From: Planctomycetota bacterium | GTDB taxonomy: Bacteria > Planctomycetota > Phycisphaerae > Phycisphaerales > SM1A02 | Assembly: GCA_003671025.1 (NCBI GenBank) | Contig: QWPW01000010.1 | Location: forward strand, 1 to 64,000 | Direction of reading: 5' to 3' | Length of the DNA: 64,000 nt | In this document: piece by piece, positions 46,340 to 55,202 of the stretch | Position numbering within the stretch: position 1 is the stretch's first letter | Layout: each line of letters starts with the position of its first letter | Translations under genes and position numbers: made by a program | The notes under the pieces: generated by a model | Told to the model about the DNA's origin: nothing | Database searches by the model: none | What the model saw: only the letters and a program-made list of their open reading frames with translations

Positions 46340-48424
46340 TCATCGATCGGAACGCGCCGAAGATACGTGCGTCAGCGCTTGCGTCCGCGACCGGCGCGCG
46401 TGCCCGGCATGCCTGCCTTCGATGGGCGCGGGGCTTCTTCGTCGGGCTTGGGCCGTCGCGCATTGGCAGGAAGTGATTTCAGTTTCGAGATCTCGTCGCG
46501 CAGTCGCGCGGCCTTCTGTGTCTTCTTCGTTGCCGTTGACATCGTCAACGACATGTGGGTCGCGCGCGTCGGCTCCGCGTTTGGCAGTGCGATGCGCGGC
46601 AAGCTCGAGTTCGATGCCGCGACGAATCGCTTTCTGAATCGTGGTGGGCACCACGCCATGTTCTGCGTTGTACGCGAGTTGCTTCACGCGACGACGCTCG
46701 ACCTCGAGCATGGCCTTGTGCATTTCCGGCGTGACTTCGTCGGCGTAGAGCAGCGCCAACGAGTTCGCGTTGCGCGCGGCGCGTCCCATGGTTTGGATGA
46801 GCGCCGATTGACTGCGCAAGAAACCTTGCTTGTCCGCGTCGAGAATGCACACCAGCGAAACCTCAGGTAAATCGAGGCCTTCACGCAAGAGGTTCACGCC
46901 GACGAGCACATCGAAGCCGCCTTCGCGCAACTCGCGCAGCAGTTCGAGTCGGTCCAGCGTTTCGATATCGCTGTGCAAGTAGCGCGCGCGCATTCCTTCA
47001 CGGTGGAGATACGCGGTGAGGTCTTCACACAACCGTTTGGTGAGCGCGGTGACCAAGGTGCGCTCGCCTTTCTCGGCGCGCAGCCGAGCTTCGCGCAAGA
47101 GGTCAGGAACTTGCGTGCGCGCGGGGCGCACTTCAATTGGAGGGTCGACCAATCCAGTGGGACGAATCACTTGCTCGACGATGAGGCCGAGTGCTTGCTC
47201 GAGTTCCCACGGTCCTGGCGTGGCCGACACGTGAATCACTTGCGGGATGAGTTCGATGAACTCGTCAAACTTGAGTGGCCGATTGTCCAGCGCGCTGGGA
47301 AGTCGAAACCCGTGGTCGATCAGCGTCTGCTTGCGCGCGCGATCGCCGAAGTACATCCCACGAATCTGCGGCAGCGTGACGTGCGACTCATCGATGATGC
47401 ACAGCCAGTCGTTCTCGTCGCCGCCGGGCGACGCGCGAAAGTAATCGAGCAGCGTCCACGCGCGTTCGCCCTCGGCGCGGCCATCAAAGTGACGTGAGTA
47501 GTTTTCGATGCCGTTGCAGAAACCGGTTTCTTGTAACAACTCAAGATCGTGTCTCGTGCGCGAAAGCAATCGCTGCGCTTCGAGCAGTTTGCTTTCGCTG
47601 CGCAGTTGAATCACGCGCTCGTCGAGTTCGAGACGAATCGAAGCGATGGCCTTCAACTTCTGTTCCTCGGGCATCACGTAATGCACGGCAGGGAAGATGA
47701 GCGCCTTCGATTCGTCGGCAAGAATCTCGCCCGTGAGCGGATCGAATAGTTGGATCGAATCCACGGTGTCGCCAAAGAGATCGATTCGAATCGCGTACTT
47801 CTCGTATGCGGGATAGATCTCGATGCAATCGCCGCGCACACGAAAATCACCGCGTTCAGGCGCGATTTCGTTGCGTTTGTATTGCATCGCGGAGAGGCCG
47901 AGCAAGAAGTCGCGTCGCGCGATGGGTTCTCCGCGCGTGACCAGCAACGTCTTGTTGCGATACTCGTTGGGCGAACCCAGTCCGTACAAGCATGACACGC
48001 TGGCCACGACGATGGCATCGCGCCGTGAGAGCAATTGACTCGTCGCCGCGAGACGCAAACGATCGAGATCGGCGTTGCGCGACGCATCTTTCTCGATGTA
48101 GATGTCGCGCTGCGGGATGTAGGCTTCGGGCTGGTAGTAGTCGTAGAAACTGACGAAGTAACTCACCGCGTTTTTGGGAAAGAGTTCCTTCATCTCTTCG
48201 TACAACTGCGCCGCGAGCGTCTTGTTGTGCGAGACGATCAGCGTGGGCCGATTCACTTGCGTGATCACGTTGGCCATGGTGAACGTCTTGCCCGTTCCCG
48301 TCGCACCCAACAACACGAGATGCTTGCGCTGGTCGTGAATGCCCGCGACCAACTCTTCGATCGCCACGGGCTGATCGCCCATCGGCGCATACGGACTCTG
48401 AAGAAGGAAGGGGATTTCCGACAT
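46340..48424 (-). CDS. uvrB: Excinuclease ABC subunit B, probable 3' frameshift
   Basis: This UvrB helicase loads onto damage with UvrA. It has Walker A GATGTGKT (40-47), the beta-hairpin FVSFYDYYQPEAYIPQ and helicase motifs including GVNLLREGLDLPE and QTMGRAARN. It is complete up to about residue 625. Past IRRGIELELAAHRTAKRG the frame loses family character. A different frame on the same strand encodes KAARLRDEISKLKSLP, resembling the second half of the UVR domain, and ends at 46372. A single-base indel around 46515-46560 would join them. Whether this is real, programmed or a sequence error is unknown. ATG 48424 is chosen over GTG 48433. Confidence 0.92.
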   Translation of the reverse strand: MSEIPFLLQSPYAPMGDQPVAIEELVAGIHDQRKHLVLLGATGTGKTFTMANVITQVNRPTLIVSHNKTLAAQLYEEMKELFPKNAVSYFVSFYDYYQPEAYIPQRDIYIEKDASRNADLDRLRLAATSQLLSRRDAIVVASVSCLYGLGSPNEYRNKTLLVTRGEPIARRDFLLGLSAMQYKRNEIAPERGDFRVRGDCIEIYPAYEKYAIRIDLFGDTVDSIQLFDPLTGEILADESKALIFPAVHYVMPEEQKLKAIASIRLELDERVIQLRSESKLLEAQRLLSRTRHDLELLQETGFCNGIENYSRHFDGRAEGERAWTLLDYFRASPGGDENDWLCIIDESHVTLPQIRGMYFGDRARKQTLIDHGFRLPSALDNRPLKFDEFIELIPQVIHVSATPGPWELEQALGLIVEQVIRPTGLVDPPIEVRPARTQVPDLLREARLRAEKGERTLVTALTKRLCEDLTAYLHREGMRARYLHSDIETLDRLELLRELREGGFDVLVGVNLLREGLDLPEVSLVCILDADKQGFLRSQSALIQTMGRAARNANSLALLYADEVTPEMHKAMLEVERRRVKQLAYNAEHGVVPTTIQKAIRRGIELELAAHRTAKRGADARDPHVVDDVNGNEEDTEGRATARRDLETEITSCQCATAQARRRSPAPIEGRHAGHARRSRTQALTHVSSARSDR
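46372..46560 (-). other. Out-of-frame UVR-domain tail of uvrB
   Basis: In the frame shifted +1 from uvrB, this segment reads KKTQKAARLRDEISKLKSLP and then a Pro/Arg/Lys tail ending GTRAGRGRKR. The first part resembles the second half of UVR domains (FExAAxLRDxIxxL). The frame is open only as a continuation of uvrB; upstream it gives no sensible protein. It is taken as the displaced C-terminus. Confidence 0.6.
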
Positions 48425-48436
48425 GTCGCGCACAGG

Positions 48437-51040
48437 TTACGCGCAGGCAAGCAGCGCGCGCGCGTGCATGCGCGCAAGTCGGATCACCGAAGGAAGTGCG
48501 GCCAAGAGTGCGACCAACACAATCGTCGCCGCGCCGAACAACATTGGCGCGAAGGGGATCACCCATTGCAACGCTAAGCCTGCGAAATCGCGATAGAGCG
48601 AGACGCCCATCCACGCGAGTTGCAATCCCAACATCGTGCCTGAGCAGATTCCTGCAAGAGCCATGATGATCGTCTCGCCCAAGACCAGTGCGACCAACGT
48701 GTGCGTCGAGCCACCGACCGCGCGCAGCACACCGAACTCACGACTGCGCGCGGCGATTCCTGCGGCAACCACGCTGCCCACGCCGATCGCGGCCAAGCAC
48801 AACGCCGCGAGTGCGACGGCGGAAGTGATGCGCAAGATGCTCGCGCCGATCTCGTCAACCAATGCGCGAATCGCGCGACCGCTCGAAAACACCGCGCCAG
48901 GAACGGCATCTTCGACAGCGATGCGCAACGCGTCGTCGATTGCGGCCGCCTCGGTCTGCGTTGTGGTTTGCGGTGCAGTGCGCAAACGCAGCTGCATCAT
49001 GTACGCGTCGCTGGTGTTGAAATGGCGCTTCACCGCGGCGAAGTCCATGAAGATGCAACTCACGGCTTGTTCCATGTAGATCTGTCGCATGCCAAATGTC
49101 TGCGTGGCGATGTCGAGTCCCGCCGCGGTCACCACGCCGACAATCTCAAATTCCGCTTCGTTGCTGCCCGAACCCAAACGCAATTTGGATCCGACGCCTT
49201 TGTTGCGCGCGATGAGAAACTCGGGCGCGACCAGAATCGCATCGCCTTGCTCGAGTCGTGGGATCGCCGTCTCGGGCGAGCCTTGCAACCAATCGAGTCG
49301 GTTCATCTCGAGGAACGGTCGCGGCTCGAAGCCCACACAAACCACGCTCGTCGGTCCCATTCCATCGACGCCGAAGACTTGTTCGCCCGCGATGCGTAGC
49401 GGGAGATAGCCGATGGGCAGCGCTTGTTCGACTTGGGGCAACGAACGAATGCGTGTTTGTTCCTCGGCGCTGAGTCCCGAAGTTGCGAAGATAAATCCAT
49501 CGGCAAAACGCACGCGTTCGCGCAAGTCGCGAATGATCGCGTCGCCGTTGGAACGCGTGCTCACCAGCACCGACATGGCGACCATCAACGCGCCCGCGGT
49601 GCATCCCAATCGCCAAGGCATGCGCGCAATACTGTCGCGCAAGAGTCCGCGCGGAAGTCGCAGCACCACTTCGAGTGCGCGGCTCGACGCGAACGAAACC
49701 ACCAGCAAAATCGGCACCGAGAGCAAGAACCACCCGACGTGCAGCAGTGGCAGTCCACCGAAGATGTACAACCAGAAGCGCGTATCGCGCGAGCTCGGCG
49801 TGAGGAACATCGCCCACAACGCGAAGCAGAGCAACGCGATCAAGACCGCGATCGCGACATGCCCGCGTTGCGGAACACGCGCGCGCACGGCCAGTGCTTC
49901 GAGTGGAGAAATGCGTGCCGCACGCAGCGCAGGAAAGAGCGCGCCGCACAGGCCCGCGGCAAATGCGCCGGCGAACGCGATGAGTATGCCTTGCACATCA
50001 ATCGCCATTCCGCCCGTGAGATACTCGCTGTAGTACGCGACGAGCAGCGACACGATGCCGATGCCCAGCGGCGCGCCCAACACGCCGCCGAGAAGACCGA
50101 TCACTCCACCGACGATCAACTGCGCGCCAAAGAGTTGTGCGCGCGAGGCACCGATCGCGCGCGCGACGCCCATCTCGCGCAGCTCTTCGAGCACCGCAGT
50201 GGTCATGCCCGTGGCGATGATCGCCGCGCACGAGAGAAACGCGATCATGGTCGCGATCAGCGTCGACAAACGGCTCGCGGCAATTTGTTTGTCCATGCCC
50301 GTGCGCACGCGTTCGGCGGGTTCGCACAACATCGGCTCTTGCACGCGCGATGCATTTGTCTCGCTCCACTGCGTCACGTCGATTCCTTCGTCGAGCGCGA
50401 TGGCGATGCCGGTGATCTTGAGCTCGCGCTTGGTCGCGGTGGCCAACGTCTGCATGTCGATTTCGATGAGCGGTCGTTGCAGCGCGCCTAAACGCGGTCG
50501 TTGATAGATGCCCACCACGCGCACCGTCATCGGCGCACCAAAGCGCGCAATACGCAGTGAATCCCCAGGTTTTGCTGCGAGTGCTTGCGCTGTTTGCGGA
50601 TCAAGCACGACTTCGCCCGCGTTGCTCACGCGCGTGCCTGATTCGATTTCGACTTCGCGAAAGAATGCGTCTTCGCGCGGATCAATGCCGCGTGCTTGCA
50701 CAGTGCATCGACGCGCTCGTCCCTCTGAATCCAACGCACCCTCATGCACCAACGTGAGCGATCCCGCCAAGCGCGCCGTCGCACGCGCAACTCCCGGCCA
50801 CGTGCGCACGTCGTCCAACAACGCGCCGTCGAACGCTTCGGCGTAGCGATGCACAATGCGCGCATCGGTCGCGCCCAGCGCGCGCACGATGGATGATTCG
50901 AGGGTCATCTGCGCCGTGCGCATGCCGCTGGTGACAGCGACCACGAGACTCGTGGCCAACGCGGCAGCGGCGATGAGCAGCGCAGTTCTACTGCTCTTGC
51001 CGAGCAAGCTCTTGCGCGCGAAGGGCCAGAGTGCCCGCAT
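48437..51040 (-). CDS. FtsX-type ABC transporter permease (MacB/LolCE class)
   Basis: This membrane protein of about 867 residues has two FtsX domains. Helix 1 is near 12-35, followed by a periplasmic domain, then helices around 230-380. A second set includes helices near 410-470 and a long periplasmic domain, and three C-terminal helices end the chain. Motifs AVLEELREMGVARAIGAS and RSREFGVLRAVGGS are the coupling segments typical of the family. Such permeases export lipids, lipoproteins or peptides rather than import solutes. ATG 51040 is likely, overlapping the ATPase gene by 53 bp. uvrB follows 12 bp downstream. Confidence 0.88.
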   Translation of the reverse strand: MRALWPFARKSLLGKSSRTALLIAAAALATSLVVAVTSGMRTAQMTLESSIVRALGATDARIVHRYAEAFDGALLDDVRTWPGVARATARLAGSLTLVHEGALDSEGRARRCTVQARGIDPREDAFFREVEIESGTRVSNAGEVVLDPQTAQALAAKPGDSLRIARFGAPMTVRVVGIYQRPRLGALQRPLIEIDMQTLATATKRELKITGIAIALDEGIDVTQWSETNASRVQEPMLCEPAERVRTGMDKQIAASRLSTLIATMIAFLSCAAIIATGMTTAVLEELREMGVARAIGASRAQLFGAQLIVGGVIGLLGGVLGAPLGIGIVSLLVAYYSEYLTGGMAIDVQGILIAFAGAFAAGLCGALFPALRAARISPLEALAVRARVPQRGHVAIAVLIALLCFALWAMFLTPSSRDTRFWLYIFGGLPLLHVGWFLLSVPILLVVSFASSRALEVVLRLPRGLLRDSIARMPWRLGCTAGALMVAMSVLVSTRSNGDAIIRDLRERVRFADGFIFATSGLSAEEQTRIRSLPQVEQALPIGYLPLRIAGEQVFGVDGMGPTSVVCVGFEPRPFLEMNRLDWLQGSPETAIPRLEQGDAILVAPEFLIARNKGVGSKLRLGSGSNEAEFEIVGVVTAAGLDIATQTFGMRQIYMEQAVSCIFMDFAAVKRHFNTSDAYMMQLRLRTAPQTTTQTEAAAIDDALRIAVEDAVPGAVFSSGRAIRALVDEIGASILRITSAVALAALCLAAIGVGSVVAAGIAARSREFGVLRAVGGSTHTLVALVLGETIIMALAGICSGTMLGLQLAWMGVSLYRDFAGLALQWVIPFAPMLFGAATIVLVALLAALPSVIRLARMHARALLACA

Positions 51041-51770
51041 CAAGATTCTCCGTAGTGAAAGATCCCGCAACCAATCCATCGCGCAGCACAGTGACGCGTT
51101 CACAATGCGCCGCGGCGGCGGGTTCATGGGTGATCATGATCAACAGCGTTTCATGAGTCCGCGCAATGCTGGCCAACAGCGCAAACAATCGTTGCGACGC
51201 AGCGCTGTCGAGATTTCCCGTCGGTTCATCCGCGAGAATCACCGCAGGTTTGAAGTAGAGCGCGCGCGCAATCGCGACGCGCTGTTGCTCGCCGCCGGAA
51301 AGTGCGTCGGGTCGATGATGCGCGCGTTCGAGCACACCGAGTTGTTCGAGCAGTTCACTGGCGCGTGTCTCGCACTCGCGTCGCGGACGACCGTCGAGTT
51401 GCGCGGGCAACATGACGTTGTCGAGCGCGGTCATCGCGGGCAACAAATTGAAGTTCTGAAAGATGATGCCCACTGCGCGCCGTCGATAGAGCGTGAGCGC
51501 GCGTTCATTCATGCTGTCGACGCGCGCGCCGGCGACGGTGATCGTGCCCGCAGTGGGGCGATCGAGTCCCGCGATGAGATGAAGCAGGCTGCTCTTGCCG
51601 CTGCCCGACGCGCCCATGATGCAGTGCATCCCTGCGCCGTTGATTTCGAGATCAACGCCGCGCAACGCTTCGACGTAACGCGTGTTGCCCGCGGAGCGAA
51701 GTTCGTAGTGCTTCACCACCCCGCGACAGGAAATGCTTGGCGTGGCGCGTTGCAAAGGTGATCCTTCCAT
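50988..51770 (-). CDS. ABC transporter ATP-binding protein (MacB/LolD class)
   Basis: This ATPase partner of the FtsX permease has Walker A GASGSGKS (53-60), signature LSGGEQQRVA, Walker B VILADEPTGNLDS and H-loop MITHEPAAA. The layout matches LolD/MacB ATPases, which power mechanotransmission by their FtsX partner. ATG 51770 is preferred; GTG 51794 would add eight residues. Its 3' end overlaps the permease start. Confidence 0.93.
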   Translation of the reverse strand: MEGSPLQRATPSISCRGVVKHYELRSAGNTRYVEALRGVDLEINGAGMHCIMGASGSGKSSLLHLIAGLDRPTAGTITVAGARVDSMNERALTLYRRRAVGIIFQNFNLLPAMTALDNVMLPAQLDGRPRRECETRASELLEQLGVLERAHHRPDALSGGEQQRVAIARALYFKPAVILADEPTGNLDSAASQRLFALLASIARTHETLLIMITHEPAAAAHCERVTVLRDGLVAGSFTTENLDAGTLALRAQELARQEQ

Positions 51771-51816
51771 CAGCGCGCGGAGTGCATCCGTCACGCATCA
51801 GACTCCCGCTCATCGC

Positions 51817-52197
51817 TCAGTGGCCGTGCGTTTGGTCGTACGCGCTGCCATTGGGAAGTGCCAGAATCGCCGAGGTATCCGCGACATCAAGCTTCACCAG
51901 CCAGCCCTTGCCAAAGGGATCGCTGTTGAGCAGCGACGGGTCCTTGGCCGCATCGGCGTTCACCGCAACGATGGTGCCCGCGACCACCGAGTAAATCTCG
52001 CTGGTGGTCTTCACGCTCTCCACTTCACCGACGGGTTTGCCCGCGGCGACTGCGGTTCCCACCGATTTCATCCCGACATAGGTGATGTCGGTGAGCGCAT
52101 CGGCAGCGTGTTGGGTGATGCCCATGGTCACGGTCTTGCCGTCCACGCGGAACCATTCGTGAGTTTCAGAAACGCGGCAATCGGTAGGAGTCGACAT
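51817..52197 (-). CDS. gcvH: Glycine cleavage system H protein
   Basis: This 126-residue lipoyl carrier of the glycine cleavage complex has its lipoylated Lys63 in VESVKTTSEIYS (usually ESVKAASDIYS) and the upstream EWFRVDGKTVTMGIT strand pattern. The N-terminal start at ATG 52197 gives the normal length and puts the lysine near position 64 of the Escherichia coli protein. The P, T and L partners are not in the window. It is the first gene upstream of the MacB-like pair on the same strand. Confidence 0.93.
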   Translation of the reverse strand: MSTPTDCRVSETHEWFRVDGKTVTMGITQHAADALTDITYVGMKSVGTAVAAGKPVGEVESVKTTSEIYSVVAGTIVAVNADAAKDPSLLNSDPFGKGWLVKLDVADTSAILALPNGSAYDQTHGH

Positions 52198-52722
52198 GGT
52201 TGCTCTTTGAAGTAGGAACCCAACACGACGGCGGTCGTCAGGGCGGGGGGGCACAATGGTAACGACGGCTTGCGTGGTCGCGCACCATTTGCGACCGCCT
52301 CCATGACTCGGTCGATTCGTCGGTTGTTGGTAGTGGATTTCGTGAGCAGCCGCGACCGCGATTGCCTTCGGCGAACTCGCGCGTACGGCGCCTGCGTTAT
52401 CAGGAGGAAGACCACGCGCGCGCACTGTCCATTGGAACTCCGATTAGTCAATCGGCGAGTTCTTTGAGTGGCGTGCTTCGCGCGCAGAGTCGTTTGTTAG
52501 ACTCCTTGAGTGATGGGCGGTTCGATCTGGGAGTCAGGCTTTTGCTCAATGGTGATCTAAGGTCATCGGGGCAAGGGTGGGCGCCGCAGGGCTTGCGATG
52601 AGTCGGTCAAGAGTGCGTGGCTAGCGCGATGTATGCAATCCCAATGCGCCGAGAGGCAGCAGTGATACGGCAGGTTTTTTAGTCAGGACGACTTAAGGTC
52701 GTCCAACCTTCAAGGCTCATTT
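52198..52722. other. Divergent spacer upstream of the TIM-barrel gene
   Basis: This 525-bp region has no gene I can support. A 7-bp inverted repeat, ggacgac-ttaag-gtcgtcc (52686-52704), sits 18 bp before the GTG start and could be an operator or leader hairpin. A Shine-Dalgarno-like aggagga occurs at about 52401 without a credible frame after it. Confidence 0.45.
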
Positions 52723-53715
52723 GTGCAACCAGAAATTCTGCTCGCGCTTTCCGCATCGTCCGTTCGACCGCTCTTGGCGGCGAAGGATCCGCGCTGCCCT
52801 GATATTTATTCGCTGCCGCAGTTCGTCGCCACCGATTTGCAGTTGCGCGGACTGAATCTCCCCACGGATTTGCTCGTCGGTTTCGGATTGCCTGCGATCG
52901 ATCGCCTGCGCGATGAAGCGGATCGCGCGCACTGCCCCGTGCTCTTGCTCACCGAAGAAACCCCCATCGATTTCACCGATCGCGGTCCGGGTTGGCTGCG
53001 TTCGCTTGATCGACTCAAGCGCTTGGGCACAGCCGCGAATCGACTCGGTTGCCCTTCGATTGCGCTCCGTGCATCCGGCCCCGCGACCGACGCGGCGTTC
53101 GAGGCGACTGCCGCGGGAATCAAGATTGCGCTGCGCGAACTCGATCGCTTCGAACTCATGCTTTTACTGGCGCCCACCGAAGGACTTACCTTCGAGGCCG
53201 CCAAGATGACCGAGCTGATCAAGAAGATCGGCGGCTTTCGCATCGGAAGTTTCCCAAGCTTCGCGCACGCGCATGCGACGGGGAATCTCGACAAAACGCT
53301 GCGCACATTGGCGCCCTACGCGTCGGCGATTTCCGCGAGCATCCGCGGCTTCGAGAAAGATGGAGTGCACGACGGATTCAGTCTCGAGGAGTGCATGGAT
53401 AGCATTCGTCGCGTTGGCTTTGTGAACACGCTCACGCTTGAATTTGTGGGTCGCGGCGAATGGGGTGCGACGAACCAGGTTGCGCTCGCGAGCAACGTGC
53501 CGTCGAGCGAACCTGTTGCGGTTGAAGTTGGCGCAACGAAATCGTCGAGCAAGAAGTCGACCGCCAAGACCGCAACGAAAACGGCAGGCAAGTCCGCAGG
53601 CAAGTCCGCAGGCAAGCCCGCCGTCGATGTCATCGCCGAGTTGGAAACTGCGCGTCGCATCCTGAGTGCGTCAATCGTCGAGCCCGAGTTGGCGTTTGAT
53701 GAAGAGGAGGAGTGA
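52723..53715 (+). CDS. Xylose-isomerase-like TIM-barrel protein
   Basis: This 330-residue protein resembles sugar phosphate isomerase/epimerase barrels found in Planctomycetes. Recognisable stretches are GLPAIDRLRDEADRAHCPVL, LGTAANRLGCPSIALR and IGSFPSFAHA, with an acidic final strand VNTLTLEFVGRGEWG. The barrel ends near 255. A Lys/Thr/Ala-rich linker with three GKSA-type repeats and an acidic tail (EEEE) follow. The metal-binding residues are not all obvious, so enzymatic activity is uncertain. It starts with GTG and its TGA is followed directly by the TTG start of cmk. Confidence 0.7.
   Translation: MQPEILLALSASSVRPLLAAKDPRCPDIYSLPQFVATDLQLRGLNLPTDLLVGFGLPAIDRLRDEADRAHCPVLLLTEETPIDFTDRGPGWLRSLDRLKRLGTAANRLGCPSIALRASGPATDAAFEATAAGIKIALRELDRFELMLLLAPTEGLTFEAAKMTELIKKIGGFRIGSFPSFAHAHATGNLDKTLRTLAPYASAISASIRGFEKDGVHDGFSLEECMDSIRRVGFVNTLTLEFVGRGEWGATNQVALASNVPSSEPVAVEVGATKSSSKKSTAKTATKTAGKSAGKSAGKPAVDVIAELETARRILSASIVEPELAFDEEEE
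53587..53622. repeat. Three in-frame 12-nt repeats encoding GKSA
   Basis: Copies of ggcaagtccgca at 53587-53598 and 53599-53610 and a third with two changes at 53611-53622 encode GKSA-GKSA-GKPA within the basic linker of the TIM-barrel protein. Confidence 0.88.
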
Positions 53716-54504
53716 TTGCCTGTCGTGTCGGCCACCGCTGAATTCATCGTCACCATCGACGGGCCCGCAGGTACGGGCAAGTCGACCGTGGCTCATCGTC
53801 TCGCACGACGACTCGGTCTCGAGTTTCTCGACACGGGCGCGATGTATCGCGCCGCCGCGCTCGAAGCGATCGATCGCGGCATTTCGTTGTCCGATGGCGA
53901 GAGCGTGGCCACGCTGGTGCGCACCATGGAATTGCGTTTCGATTGGCGACGCGATCCTCCGGAAATGCTTGTGGACGGCCGCGCCGTGGGCGAGCGCATT
54001 CGCACGCAGGAAGTCACTCGCGCGGTGTCCATCGTCGCGTCGAACTCAGCGGTGCGCGCGGCGATGGTTGAATCGCAACGACTCATCGCGTCGCTGCATC
54101 CGCGCTTGGTTACCGAAGGACGCGATCAAGGATCGCTGGTTTTTCCCGACGCAGACGTGCGCATCTATCTCGACGCGCGCCCCGAAATCCGCGCGCGTCG
54201 TCGCGTCGATCAATTGCGCGTGAAAGGCATCGAGACCACCGAAGCCGAAGTGTTGGCGCAAATCATCGAGCGCGATGCGATGGATTCATCGCGACGCGAT
54301 GGTCCGCTCATTTGTCCGCGCGGCGCTGATGTTGTGGAAACCAGCGACATGCATATCGATGCGGTCGTCGATGCGTTGGTGGCGATCGTCAAGAAGCGCG
54401 CGGGCAAGGCGCTGGTGCAAAGTGCGCGTGAGCGCGACGAGTTGAACGCCGATCGCAGCATGCATGGCGACAGCGACGGGACCCACGCGGACGGTCGCGC
54501 GTGA
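53716..54504 (+). CDS. cmk: Cytidylate kinase
   Basis: This 262-residue kinase phosphorylates (d)CMP. It has P-loop GPAGTGKS (16-23), the NMP-binding LGLEFLDTGAMYRAAAL and LID-region EGRDQGSLVFPDADVRIYL. A 35-residue C-terminal extension rich in charged residues is not part of the family. Initiation appears to be at TTG 53716, immediately after the previous TGA, with GAGGAGGAG as ribosome-binding site. The stop overlaps the plsC GTG. cmk and plsC are adjacent in many bacteria. Confidence 0.94.
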   Translation: MPVVSATAEFIVTIDGPAGTGKSTVAHRLARRLGLEFLDTGAMYRAAALEAIDRGISLSDGESVATLVRTMELRFDWRRDPPEMLVDGRAVGERIRTQEVTRAVSIVASNSAVRAAMVESQRLIASLHPRLVTEGRDQGSLVFPDADVRIYLDARPEIRARRRVDQLRVKGIETTEAEVLAQIIERDAMDSSRRDGPLICPRGADVVETSDMHIDAVVDALVAIVKKRAGKALVQSARERDELNADRSMHGDSDGTHADGRA

Positions 54505-55202
54505 GGGCGTTGCCTAATTCGTTTGACTTCGATCGCCGAGTTCCTGGACGCGGATTTATTCGCGTCGCATGGTGGGACTTCTGCGCGTTTCTCTGTTGGT
54601 CGTGGCTAAAGATTTGCTTTCGTCTGCGACGACTCAAGCGCGAGCGTGTGCCCAAGACCGGCGCGATTCTGGTCATCTCCAATCATCAATCGTTTCTCGA
54701 TCCGATGGTGAATGGCGTGACCGTCTGGGATCGCCAGTTCACTGCAATGGCGCGCGATTCGCTGTTCGTGTGGCCCTTCGGTTGGATTCTGCGCTCAGTG
54801 AGTGCGCGTCCGATTCGTCGTGAGGGCGGCGATCTCGAAGCGATGAAGACCGCGATCTCCGAACTGCAAGCAGGACGGGTGGTCATCATGTATCCCGAAG
54901 GCACGCGATCGCCGGACGGTTCATTGCAAGAATTCAAGCGCGGTGTGTTGCTGCTCATTCGTCGCTGCAAGCCCACGGTGCTGCCGATGGGTGTCGAAGG
55001 AAGTTTCGCCGCATGGCCCAAGGGTCGTCGCTTTCCTAAGTTGCGCGGACGTGTCGTGTGTCTTTGTGGCGAGCCGATGTCGGGCGAAGAACTGGCCAAG
55101 CTCGATGGCGATCAAGCGCTCGCCGCGATGCGTGCAGCGGTCAACGTCGTGCATCAAGAGGCGATCGTCGAACACCGACGTTGGTGCGGAGAATCCGCGT
55201 GA
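54501..55202 (+). CDS. plsC: 1-acyl-sn-glycerol-3-phosphate acyltransferase
   Basis: This 233-residue membrane-associated enzyme acylates lysophosphatidate. It has the acyltransferase motif NHQSFLD (His62, Asp67), PEGTRS (132-137) and a hydrophobic N-terminal helix. It starts at GTG 54501 within a GTGA overlap with cmk. The stop overlaps the next gene's GTG in the same way. It supplies phosphatidate downstream of GpsA, which is also encoded in this window. Confidence 0.93.
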   Translation: MRALPNSFDFDRRVPGRGFIRVAWWDFCAFLCWSWLKICFRLRRLKRERVPKTGAILVISNHQSFLDPMVNGVTVWDRQFTAMARDSLFVWPFGWILRSVSARPIRREGGDLEAMKTAISELQAGRVVIMYPEGTRSPDGSLQEFKRGVLLLIRRCKPTVLPMGVEGSFAAWPKGRRFPKLRGRVVCLCGEPMSGEELAKLDGDQALAAMRAAVNVVHQEAIVEHRRWCGESA

